Part shown: positions 1-5,814 of the stretch, one piece after another | Position numbering within the stretch: the stretch's first letter is position 1 | Layout of the letters: each line of letters opens with the position of its first letter | The notes under the pieces: model-generated | Told to the model about the DNA's origin: nothing | Seen by the model: the letters and a program-made list of their open reading frames with translations, nothing else | The model's database searches: none | Position numbers and translations under genes: made by a program | Origin: Anaerolineaceae bacterium | GTDB lineage: Bacteria > Chloroflexota > Anaerolineae > Anaerolineales > Villigracilaceae | Assembly: GCA_009885445.1 (NCBI GenBank) | Contig: VFKQ01000090.1 | Location: 1-5,814, forward strand | Length of the DNA stretch: 5,814 bases | Reading direction: 5' to 3'

Positions 1-758
1 ACAATCGGCCCGCCTCCCCCGAAACCAATTCGCCCATCCCATTTGGCGCAATCGTCCCTCAAGCCGAGCGAGAGACACAAAACGGAGCCGAACCGATTCT
101 CCAAGACATCTCCTTCACCGTCCAACCCGGCCAAACTGTGGCCATCGTCGGACAGACTGGTGCGGGCAAGACATCGCTGGTGAAATTGATCAACCGCGTC
201 TACGACGCAACCGGCGGCTCGGTCACCGTGGATGGCCGCAACGTACGTGGTTGGAATCTCGAATCACTGCGCCAGCAAATCTCCATCATCGAGCAAGACA
301 TCTTCCTCTTCTCGCGCAGTATCGCCGACAACATCGCCTTCGGCAAACCCGACGCAACGCGCGACGAAATCGAATCCGCCGCCAAAGCCGCGCAGGCGCA
401 TGAATTTATTTTGACTTTTGAAAACGGCTACGAGACCGTCATCGGCGAACGCGGCGTCACCCTCTCCGGCGGGCAACGTCAGCGACTGGCTCTCGCCCGC
501 GCCTTCCTCACCGATCCGCGCATCCTCGTCCTCGACGACTCCACGTCAGCAATAGACTCAGCCACCGAAGATTTAATCCAGCGAGCCATCGCCGCCGCCT
601 CAAAGGGACGTACCACCTTCATCATCACGCACCGCCTCTCGCAAATCCGCTGGGCCGACCTGATTCTCGTTCTACGCAAAGGCCGCATCGCTGCGGTGGG
701 CACGCACGATGAGTTAATGAAAACATCCGAAGCGTATTCGAGGATATTTAGGGATTAA
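1..758 (+). CDS. ABC half-exporter, ATP-binding domain (5'-truncated; degenerate Walker B)
   Basis: This is the C-terminal nucleotide-binding domain of an ABC exporter subunit, which would use ATP to drive substrates out across the membrane. The frame is open from the left edge (first full codon at 3), so the GTG at 138 is internal and the membrane domain lies outside the window. Seen in order: Walker A GQTGAGKT (150-173), Q-loop Gln (294-296), the exporter-type IGERG segment followed by LSGGQ (462-476), Walker B LVLDD with D-loop SAID, and switch His in THRLS (630-632). The residue after the Walker B Asp is Asp (537-539) rather than the usual catalytic Glu, as in the degenerate half of heterodimeric exporters such as TM287/TM288. 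The segment before the domain lacks a clear A-loop aromatic residue. The stop is four bases before the next ATG, so an operon is likely. The probable partner is the ABC gene at 2252-4066. Substrate cannot be read. Confidence 0.95.
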   Translation, partial: NRPASPETNSPIPFGAIVPQAERETQNGAEPILQDISFTVQPGQTVAIVGQTGAGKTSLVKLINRVYDATGGSVTVDGRNVRGWNLESLRQQISIIEQDIFLFSRSIADNIAFGKPDATRDEIESAAKAAQAHEFILTFENGYETVIGERGVTLSGGQRQRLALARAFLTDPRILVLDDSTSAIDSATEDLIQRAIAAASKGRTTFIITHRLSQIRWADLILVLRKGRIAAVGTHDELMKTSEAYSRIFRD

Positions 759-762
759 TTCC

Positions 763-2204
763 ATGCATGGCAATAAGTCGCTCAAAAGTGTTACACCGCC
801 TGCTGTACCTGCGCCACTTCAAACAGGAAAAATCAATTTGCGTCGTCCATATCTGCATCTGCTCTACGTTTTGACCATCCTCCTAAGTGGCTGTGGTATG
901 CAACCCACCCCACTCGCAACAACCTCGCCAGTCACGCCGACAATCGTAGTCACAGCGGATGACAGCGAGCTTTGGCGGGAAGACTTGCGGTCACTGGTTA
1001 ACGCGCTAACCGAACGGCATCGCGAACCGTTTCGAACAATCTCAGAGGCACAATTTACGTCAGCAGTAGATGACCTCAACGAGCGCATCCCCGGCATGAC
1101 CGATGAGCAGATCGTGTTTGGTTTTATGCAACTTGTTGCCATGATTCGTGATGGGCATACTTTCATCACCCCACTGCAGGACGAATTGGATTATCACATG
1201 TATCCATTGCGCCTGTATTGGTTTAGCGATGGATTGTATATTATTGATGCGCTCCCGCCGTATCACGACTCTATCGGCAAACGCGTGGTGAGCATTGGCA
1301 AAGCCACTGTGGATGAAGCATTTGAATTAATTCAACCAACCATCTCGGCGGACAATGATATGAGCGCATTGGCGATCGCGCCCATCCGCATGATTCTGGC
1401 TGAGGAATTGCTGGCTTTGGGAATTACAACAAACTTGAATGAACCAGGATTCATATTGGAAGACGAATCCGGTCAGCGATCCACACTTAATCTTGAGCCG
1501 ATCAGCATCAGCGAATATCGTGAGTGGGTGTATCCCACTGAGCAAACCGGCCGTACCGTATCGGTTGCATATGATGAGATAACTTTCTTTTCGGGGTTGC
1601 CTCAGCGGGAAAGCCCCCTGTATCTTAGTCATCGTTCCGATGAGTCCTTCTGGATGACCTATCTCGAAGATTCGAATACACTATACATCCAATATAATTT
1701 TGTTCACGGCGCTTCAGGAAACCAGTCCATCTCGATTTTTAGCAATGAAGTCGCTGAGACCGCACGCACGCGCAAACCCCAGCGTGTCATTGTTGACCTG
1801 CGTCATAATCCAGGTGGCGAAATTGGGGCTTCGCTCTCGTTGGAACGCGTCATAAAAGAAACACTGGAAATCAATCAACCCGGAAAATTGTTTGTCATCA
1901 TTGGCCGCGACACTTTTTCGGCGGCAAGTTGGTTCGCTCTACGCTTGGCCAGAGAAACCAACGCGATCTTCGTCGGCGAGCCGATGGGGGCGGACGGGTG
2001 ACAGGCGGCGGGGCTTACCCAACGCGCCTACCTAATTCGCAAGTACAGGTCTACATTAGCACTGAATGGAATATTATCGACAGCGATCCCACCGCGCCGC
2101 CAACACTCCAGCCGCATCACACAGTTGTTTTAAGCGCCTCAGATTTTTTCGCTGGGCTAGACCCCATTATGGATTTCATTCTCGCTTATCCTGGGTCGCA
2201 ATAG
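763..2204 (+). pseudogene. S41-family peptidase-like lipoprotein, frameshifted near its C-terminus
   Basis: Reading from ATG 763 gives 412 residues to a TGA at 1999-2001. It has a hydrophobic segment ending in lipobox LSGC (Cys44), then a Thr/Pro-rich linker, and an S41-type core: VDLRHNPGG (residues 344-352) and GRDTFSAAS, in which Ser386 sits where the family nucleophile is expected. Right after FVGEP, where S41 proteins continue, the frame ends. The -1 frame continues with RLPNSQVQVYISTEW and a FFAGLDPIMDFILAY-like tail typical of S41 C-termini, up to TAG 2202-2204. One lost G in the G run at 1986-1990 explains it. It is either a true frameshift or a sequence error. The product would be anchored outside the membrane and might process or bind extracellular peptides. 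Base use is visibly more AT-rich than in the two flanking ABC genes, suggesting separate acquisition. A start at TTG 838 is a good alternative. Confidence 0.8.
825..840 (+). promoter_or_regulatory. Alternative ribosome-binding site and TTG start for the lipoprotein
   Basis: AGGAAA at 825-830 lies seven bases before an in-frame TTG at 838. Starting there would give a compact lipoprotein signal peptide: MRRPY, a hydrophobic stretch, and LSGC with the cysteine at residue 19. From ATG 763 the same signal would carry an unusually long 25-residue extra N-terminus. The ATG at 763 has its own AGGG nine bases upstream (750-753), so the choice is open. Confidence 0.45.
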
Positions 2205-2251
2205 TTAGCGAACAACTCAACTGTAGAACTATCTAACCACGAGACTAACCC

Positions 2252-4066
2252 ATGGCCTTCTTTGCCGGACTTAACAACGAAAAATATGACCGCCAATACA
2301 CCGACCGTGTGTTGGTGCGGCGCATCGCGGAATATTTCAAACCACAACGCGCACGATTAAGCATCGTCGCGGTGCTGGTCATTGCCCTCTCCGCCCTCGG
2401 CGCGGCACTGCCCGTGCTGGTCGGCCGCGTTGTGGACTTGCTCGGCGGGCAACCCACTCTCAGCGCGATTCAGCTCGTCGGGCTGGCCATGCTGACGATG
2501 GGCGTCAGCAACTGGGGACTCAACTGGGCGCGGCGCAGTCTCACTGTGCGCGCGGTGGGTGACATCGTGCTCGAACTACGCACGCGCGCCTTCCGCGCCG
2601 CCGCCGACCATGACCTGTCGTTCTACGATCAATTCTCCTCGGGGCGCATCGTCAGCCGCATCACCGCCGACACGAATGACTTCGGCGGACTCATCGTCAT
2701 CGTCACAGATATTGTGGCGCAAATATTTCAAGCGGTTTTGCTGGGCGTGATTCTATTTCGCATCGAATGGCACATGGCGCTGTTGATGACCAGTTTCCTG
2801 CCCGTCGTCTTTGGCATGGCCCTCGGCTTCCGCGCGCTGGCCCGTCGCGCCACCAAACGCGGCATGCAAGCCATGGCGGACGTGAACTCGGCCATCAAAG
2901 AAACTGTCAGCGGCATTGCCATCGCAAAAAACTTCCGGCAAGAGTCGAGCATCTTTAAAACCTTCGATACGGCCAATCAAACATCGTACGGCGTCAACGT
3001 GCAACGCGGACTGGTGCTCTCCACTGTTTTTCCGGTGCTCAACGCGGTGGGCGGCATCTTCGTCGGCGTCCTTGTTTACGCGGGCGGACGTTCCATCGAA
3101 CAGGGCATCGTCAGCGCGGGCGCGTGGTATTTATTTATTCTCGCGCTCGATAATTTTTGGTTTCCGATTCTCAACCTGTCCGCGTTTTGGGCGCAGATTC
3201 AATCCGGGCTGGCGGCGGCCGAACGGGCGTACGCGCTCATCGACGCCGACCCGAACGTCGTCCAGACCGGAGCGGAATCAGTCACCCGCCTCAAGGGCGA
3301 GATTCGATTCGTCGATTTGGGATTCCGCTATAAAGAGGGCGAGCGCATCTTATCGGACTTCAATCTGGTCGTGCGTGCTGGTGAGGACGTGGCGCTGGTG
3401 GGACACACCGGCGCGGGCAAATCGTCGATCGCGAAATTGATTGCGCGCTTTTACGAATTTCAATCCGGCCAACTGCTCATTGACGGGCGCGACATCCGCA
3501 GTTTTGATTTGCAATCTTATCGTCGCCAACTTGGAATCGTTTCGCAAGTGCCGTTTTTATTTTCGGGCACGGTGGCCGAAAATATTCGCTACGCCGCGCC
3601 GTCCGCGCCCGAAGCAGACATGTTGCGCATCGCCCGACAAATCGGCGACGGCGAATGGCTCGAGACCCTGCCCGATGGACTCGACTCGCAAGTGGGCGAG
3701 CGCGGCAACCGCCTCTCAATGGGACAGCGCCAACTGGTGGCGTTGATGCGCGTGCTCGTGCAAAACCCGGCCGTGTTTATTTTAGATGAAGCCACCGCCA
3801 GCATTGACCCGTTCACCGAGTGGCAGATTCAGCAGGCATTGAATTTAATTTTGAAGAACGCCACCAGCATCCTGATCGCGCATCGTCTCTCCACCGTGAA
3901 GGCCGCGGATAGAATCGTCGTCATGCAAAAAGGCGCCATCATCGAAGAGGGGAGTCACGATGGATTGCTCGCGCAGAATGGGCATTACGCGGAACTCTAC
4001 AACACTTATTTCAGGCATCAGAGTCTCGCATATGTGGAGAGGGCGCGGGAGATGGTGGAGGATTAA
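2252..4066 (+). CDS. ABC half-exporter, fused membrane and ATP-binding domains (non-canonical signature LSMGQ)
   Basis: This 604-residue protein is the usual length for a half-exporter with one membrane domain and one ATPase domain. About six hydrophobic segments are visible: near residues 36-58, 73-92, 145-169, 172-195, 253-278 and 288-310. Then come Walker A GHTGAGKS (384-391, Lys390), Q-loop Gln432, VGERG, the signature LSMGQ (488-492), Walker B FILDE with catalytic Glu513, D-loop SID and switch His544. The catalytic Glu is present, but the second Gly of the signature is Met. Heterodimeric exporters put a changed signature in one subunit opposite a changed Walker B in the other, and the gene at the left edge has just that. 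The two are inferred to be partners. The start has no strong ribosome-binding sequence; the 47 bases before it hold nothing else recognised. Substrate (drug, lipid or peptide) is unknown. Confidence 0.95.
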   Translation: MAFFAGLNNEKYDRQYTDRVLVRRIAEYFKPQRARLSIVAVLVIALSALGAALPVLVGRVVDLLGGQPTLSAIQLVGLAMLTMGVSNWGLNWARRSLTVRAVGDIVLELRTRAFRAAADHDLSFYDQFSSGRIVSRITADTNDFGGLIVIVTDIVAQIFQAVLLGVILFRIEWHMALLMTSFLPVVFGMALGFRALARRATKRGMQAMADVNSAIKETVSGIAIAKNFRQESSIFKTFDTANQTSYGVNVQRGLVLSTVFPVLNAVGGIFVGVLVYAGGRSIEQGIVSAGAWYLFILALDNFWFPILNLSAFWAQIQSGLAAAERAYALIDADPNVVQTGAESVTRLKGEIRFVDLGFRYKEGERILSDFNLVVRAGEDVALVGHTGAGKSSIAKLIARFYEFQSGQLLIDGRDIRSFDLQSYRRQLGIVSQVPFLFSGTVAENIRYAAPSAPEADMLRIARQIGDGEWLETLPDGLDSQVGERGNRLSMGQRQLVALMRVLVQNPAVFILDEATASIDPFTEWQIQQALNLILKNATSILIAHRLSTVKAADRIVVMQKGAIIEEGSHDGLLAQNGHYAELYNTYFRHQSLAYVERAREMVED

Positions 4067-4076
4067 AGCAAAAAGA

Positions 4077-4110
4077 AGTGGCGCGACCCAACTTCGTCAC
4101 TCCTTTTATT
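4077..4110 (+). terminator. Weak candidate intrinsic terminator after the ABC cluster
   Basis: A seven-pair stem, AGTGGCG at 4077-4083 with CGTCACT at 4095-4101 (one G-T pair), has an 11-base loop and is followed by CCTTTTATTT. The stem is short and the T run interrupted. It also runs into the first operator arm at 4109, so it could separate the ABC cluster from the Fic promoter. Low certainty. Confidence 0.3.
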
Positions 4111-4141
4111 TGTTTATATCTGTTGACAAGATGTAAACAAA
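4109..4141 (+). promoter_or_regulatory. Palindromic operator 1, 12-9-12, over the -35 of the fic promoter
   Basis: The left arm TTTGTTTATATC (4109-4120) and right arm GATGTAAACAAA (4130-4141) are inverted copies with one mismatch, separated by nine bases that contain the -35 hexamer. The same design and right arm recur in operator 2. A bound dimer would block polymerase access to the -35. The binding protein is not shown by the sequence; the Fic protein with its C-terminal winged-helix-like segment is the nearest candidate. Confidence 0.75.
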
Positions 4142-4151
4142 CTAATATACT
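4123..4151 (+). promoter_or_regulatory. Sigma70-type promoter of the fic gene
   Basis: TTGACA (4123-4128) is a perfect -35 and TATACT (4146-4151) a five-of-six -10, with an optimal 17-base spacer. Transcription would start near 4158, about 29 bases before the fic ATG. Both promoter elements are overlaid by operator arms, implying a strong promoter kept repressed. Confidence 0.8.
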
Positions 4152-4183
4152 TTGCTTACATCTTCGATTAGGATGTAAACAAA
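4151..4183 (+). promoter_or_regulatory. Palindromic operator 2, 12-9-12, over the start site and ribosome-binding region of fic
   Basis: The left arm TTTGCTTACATC (4151-4162) and right arm GATGTAAACAAA (4172-4183) are inverted with one mismatch and again nine bases apart. The right arm is identical to that of operator 1. The two centres (4125 and 4167) are 42 bp apart, about four helical turns, so bound proteins would lie on the same DNA face. It covers the expected transcription start and AGGA at 4170-4173, the only Shine-Dalgarno-like sequence before ATG 4187. Confidence 0.75.
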
Positions 4184-4186
4184 CTT

Positions 4187-5335
4187 ATGCCTGTCAATAT
4201 CATTGGATCACTCAGAAACCAGTCTCAGGGCTACAAGGCTTTTATTCCCGCGCCGTTTCCTCCCGCAGGAGGATTTAATTTTCATGGCGCGCTAATCAAA
4301 AAAGCCAGCGAAGCCACACACCTGATTGGAAAGCTGGACGCAATTGCCAAACTGCTCCCCCACCTGGACTTCTTTCTGCTCATGTATCTGCGAAAAGATG
4401 CCGCCGCATCCAGTCAGATAGAGGGGACCAAAGCAAGCATGGTTGACGCCATTGAGGCGGAAGTCGGGACAAACACCAATATCCCCGAAGATGTGGATGA
4501 TATCCTTCATTATATAAAAGCGCTTCGCTATGGTATGAAACGCGCCAGACTGGACAATTTTCCCTTGTCGCTTCGTTTTTTACGCGAGCTTCATCGCGAG
4601 CTGATGAGTCAGGCCAGAGCCAGTCAATACGCAGACCCGGGAGAGTTTCGCAAAACTCAAAACTGGATCGGCGGCACACGACCAGACAATGCCAGTTTTG
4701 TGCCTCCGCCTGTGCCTGAAATGAATCAAGCCCTAAACGACCTTGAAAAATATTTTCACAGCGAAGATGAAACCCTGCTTGTTATTAAAGCGGGTTTACT
4801 TCACGCACAGTTTGAGACCATCCATCCGTTTCTGGATGGTAATGGTCGAACCGGGCGCATGTTGATTACTTTTTTTCTCTGGTATCAGAAGTTCCTTGAA
4901 AACCCCGTGCTTTTTCTATCTTCCTATTTCAAGAGACATCAACAGCTATATTACGAAAAACTAACCAACTACCACAACGGCGATGTTGATGCATGGATTG
5001 ATTTCTTCCTTGACGGTATGATTGAGATTTCAAAGGAGGCAATCAACATAATTGAAGGAATCACAACACTGCGCGAGCGGGATCTTTTGAAAATTCAAAA
5101 ACTTGGCAAGCGGGCAGGAGAATCTGCCCTACAGATTCTCCCAAAACTATATGGGCAACCCATTGTCAATGTGGCTCTCATCCAACAGTGGACAGGCTAT
5201 AGCCGCCCGGGAGCGCAGGAAGTGATTAATCGTTTCATTCGGATGAAGATACTTTCGCCGAAAAACAAGGACATAAAATATGGGCAATCTTATGTCTATA
5301 AAGAGTATCTCAACATTTTCGCCGACAGGGCATAA
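4187..5335 (+). CDS. Fic-family protein (class II, probable AMP-transferase) with C-terminal winged-helix-like segment
   Basis: Fic proteins transfer AMP or a related group from a nucleotide to hydroxyl side chains of target proteins in the cytoplasm. The core motif HPFLDGNGRTGR is intact (residues 213-224; catalytic His213). An N-terminal inhibitory motif of form (S/T)xxxE(G/N) is visible as SSQIEG (Ser75 to Gly80, Glu79), which makes this a class II, self-inhibited Fic; no separate antitoxin gene is needed or seen. The start YKAFIPAPFPP matches the usual N-terminal Fic_N region, and 382 residues is normal for SoFic-like proteins. Residues about 326-352 (from IVNVALIQQWTGYSRPG) look like a winged helix-turn-helix, as found in this subfamily. 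ATG 4187 lies four bases after operator 2 and fits the family N-terminus; the candidate Shine-Dalgarno AGGA is rather far, 13 bases away. Monocistronic, strongly promoted and probably repressed. The target protein is unknown. Confidence 0.93.
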   Translation: MPVNIIGSLRNQSQGYKAFIPAPFPPAGGFNFHGALIKKASEATHLIGKLDAIAKLLPHLDFFLLMYLRKDAAASSQIEGTKASMVDAIEAEVGTNTNIPEDVDDILHYIKALRYGMKRARLDNFPLSLRFLRELHRELMSQARASQYADPGEFRKTQNWIGGTRPDNASFVPPPVPEMNQALNDLEKYFHSEDETLLVIKAGLLHAQFETIHPFLDGNGRTGRMLITFFLWYQKFLENPVLFLSSYFKRHQQLYYEKLTNYHNGDVDAWIDFFLDGMIEISKEAINIIEGITTLRERDLLKIQKLGKRAGESALQILPKLYGQPIVNVALIQQWTGYSRPGAQEVINRFIRMKILSPKNKDIKYGQSYVYKEYLNIFADRA

Positions 5336-5356
5336 TGGGACTCGCCTTGAAAAAAA

Positions 5357-5369
5357 TCGCGCCGCGCGA
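5357..5369. other. GC hairpin between A-tracts after fic
   Basis: TCGCG (5357-5361) pairs with CGCGA (5365-5369) around a three-base loop, with runs of seven A on the left and right. On the + strand no T run follows, so it is not a normal terminator for fic. Read on the - strand it is a hairpin followed by a T run, a possible terminator, but no - strand gene is visible here. Confidence 0.35.
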
Positions 5370-5381
5370 AAAAAAGAAAAC

Positions 5382-5409
5382 TCGAGACAGAATTTCAAAA
5401 TGATAAAAT
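5382..5409 (+). promoter_or_regulatory. Possible promoter of the interrupted tRNA gene
   Basis: TCGAGA (5382-5387, four of six to TTGACA), a 16-base spacer and TAAAAT (5404-5409, five of six to TATAAT) would start transcription near 5416, just before the tRNA 5' end at 5423. The -10 is reasonable and the -35 poor. Confidence 0.35.
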
Positions 5410-5458
5410 CGCCCATACCCTCGGGCCAGTAGCGTAATGGTTAGAGCAGGTCTCTTAC

Positions 5459-5545
5459 GCAGTCCTGCGAAACCTCCAGATCAAAGTTTTGTTTACATCT
5501 GGAAACCTTCCAAACCCATTTCTTGTATTTTACAAAAAGCAGGAT
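5459..5545 (+). other. 87-nt structured insert within the tRNA gene
   Basis: The insert can fold as a three-way junction. The closing stem is TCCTGC (5463-5468) with GCAGGA (5539-5544), plus a G-T pair outside it. A second stem is TCCAGAT (5475-5481) with ATCTGGA (5497-5503). A third is TTGTA (5523-5527) with TACAA (5531-5535). Its ends could shift by up to seven bases (5466-5552) because both edges resemble the 3' side of an anticodon arm. It is too short for a self-splicing group I intron, and no archaeal bulge-helix-bulge is evident. GCAGG also occurs at 5446-5450, so CCTGC has two possible partners, inside or outside the insert. It could be a novel tRNA intron, a small mobile element, or the scar of a larger excised one. 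Confidence 0.6.
5488..5499 (-). promoter_or_regulatory. Perfect fic-operator half-site inside the tRNA insert
   Basis: TTTGTTTACATC is the exact reverse complement of the GATGTAAACAAA arm found twice in the fic promoter. With the next T, 13 bases match operator 1. No inverted partner lies at the nine-base spacing, so it is a lone half-site. It also forms part of the loop and 3' strand of the second insert stem. It could let the fic regulator bind the tRNA gene, or show that both sequences share an origin. Confidence 0.5.
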
Positions 5546-5653
5546 ACACACCCGGTTCGCGGTTCGACTCCGCGCTGGCCTACTTAAGTTGAGCAAATCA
5601 CCGGTAGTTAAACATAGGCACAACATTATGAACGCCACAAAAAAGATAAACGA

Positions 5654-5814
5654 ATGAATCTCAAAAACCTCTTCTATGTGAATGCAATCCTACTGATCGC
5701 TGGTTCTCTGGCTCTTATCCTTGCGCCTGCTTTCGTTTTGGAACAGCAGGGATTCAACTCAGAAAACCCTGAATTGCTTCAAGTAGTCGGCAACTCCGCA
5801 GGATTCATGCTGTC
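5654..5814 (+). CDS. Small membrane protein, N-terminus only (cut by window end)
   Basis: The frame is open from ATG 5654 to the right edge, giving 53 residues. It begins MNLKNLFYVNAILLIAGS and has one clear membrane segment near residues 8-28, followed by a polar loop (EQQGFNSENPE) and what looks like the start of a second hydrophobic segment (NSAGFML). The pattern FYxNAI, then Gly, then LAP, then a Gly is reminiscent of small four-helix membrane proteins of unknown function; I do not name the family. No strong ribosome-binding site precedes it. A nine-codon reading frame (5628-5657) ends overlapping its ATG as ATGA, which could couple its translation. It follows the tRNA by 71 bases with no terminator seen between. 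Confidence 0.7.
   Translation, partial: MNLKNLFYVNAILLIAGSLALILAPAFVLEQQGFNSENPELLQVVGNSAGFML

Larger units (their letters stand above)
5423..5582 (+). tRNA. Interrupted tRNA-like gene, probably tRNA-Val(UAC), with an 87-nt insert
   Basis: The acceptor halves GGGCCAG (5423-5429) and CTGGCCT (5575-5581) pair fully apart from a terminal G-T, with discriminator A5582 and no encoded CCA. The D-loop has its GG (5439-5440). The T-arm is perfect: CGCGG, loop TTCGACT, CCGCG (5558-5574). Joining 5458 to 5546 gives a 73-nt cloverleaf with anticodon loop CTTACAC, anticodon UAC (5456-5458), five-base variable loop CGGTT, and stem GGTCT/ACACC with one C-C mismatch. Joining 5465 to 5553 works about equally well (stem GGTCT/AGTCC, one T-T mismatch; loop CTTACGC). 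The first option keeps A37, which is usual for tRNA-Val. The D-stem has a G-A mismatch and a T-G pair. It may be an intron-containing tRNA, a tRNA pseudogene split by an insertion, or a tRNA-like RNA. The tRNA origin is secure; function is not. Confidence 0.75.

Noticed and set aside
1984..2001. Programmed -1 ribosomal frameshift in the S41 gene
   Set aside because: The codons ATG GGG GCG do not fit a tandem slippery heptamer, since the second tRNA could not re-pair well, and no strong downstream structure was evident by eye. A lost G is simpler.
2245..3004. Long - strand frames within the second ABC gene
   Set aside because: They lie inside a well-supported ABC gene, encode no recognisable motifs, and follow from its GC-rich codon use.
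4078..4278. A 66-codon frame opening at GTG 4078
   Set aside because: It runs through the fic promoter and operators and the 5' end of fic in another frame, and its product resembles nothing known.
5357..5369. Intrinsic terminator for fic on the + strand
   Set aside because: The hairpin is followed by A, not T, on the + strand.
5459..5545. Group I intron in the tRNA anticodon loop
   Set aside because: Bacterial tRNA group I introns are about 200 nt or longer with a conserved core; 87 nt cannot hold it and no core elements are seen.
5449..5552. Archaeal-type bulge-helix-bulge tRNA intron
   Set aside because: The junctions do not form two three-base bulges separated by a four-pair helix, and the other genes look bacterial.
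1..5814. CRISPR array, insertion sequence or transposase
   Set aside because: No regular direct repeats with spacers, no transposase motifs and no long terminal inverted repeats were seen.

Overview
The window looks bacterial: leaderless tight gene spacing, a near-consensus sigma70-type promoter, a lipobox and a tRNA without encoded CCA. Phylum cannot be fixed from the sequence. The small membrane protein at the right edge and the paired long ABC half-exporters resemble genes I associate with Chloroflexota (Anaerolineae-like), but this is a weak inference.

Left region (1-4066): a + strand cluster of two ABC half-exporter genes with a lipoprotein of the S41 (C-terminal-processing-protease-like) family between them. 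The first ABC gene is cut by the window edge and shows only its nucleotide-binding domain. It has Asp where the catalytic Glu of Walker B belongs. The second is complete and has LSMGQ instead of LSGGQ. In a heterodimer both deviations fall in the same composite ATP site, so the two genes most likely encode one asymmetric exporter. The S41 gene in between is broken by a one-base frameshift near a G run at 1986-1990; its C-terminus continues in another frame to 2204.

Middle region (4067-5335): a 120-base control region followed by a class II Fic (AMPylator-type) protein with a C-terminal winged-helix-like segment. The control region has a TTGACA-17-TATACT promoter overlaid by two copies of a 12-9-12 palindrome whose centres are exactly 42 bp apart. 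One covers the -35, the other the start site and the ribosome-binding region. This suggests tight repression, plausibly by the Fic protein itself.

Right region (5336-5814): a tRNA-like gene, best read as tRNA-Val(UAC), interrupted near the anticodon loop or variable region by an 87-nt structured insert. The insert carries a perfect copy of the Fic operator half-site, which physically links the tRNA locus to the Fic control region. Then follows the start of a small membrane protein, cut by the window end. The operator-bearing Fic unit plus the interrupted tRNA is the most unusual part of the window.
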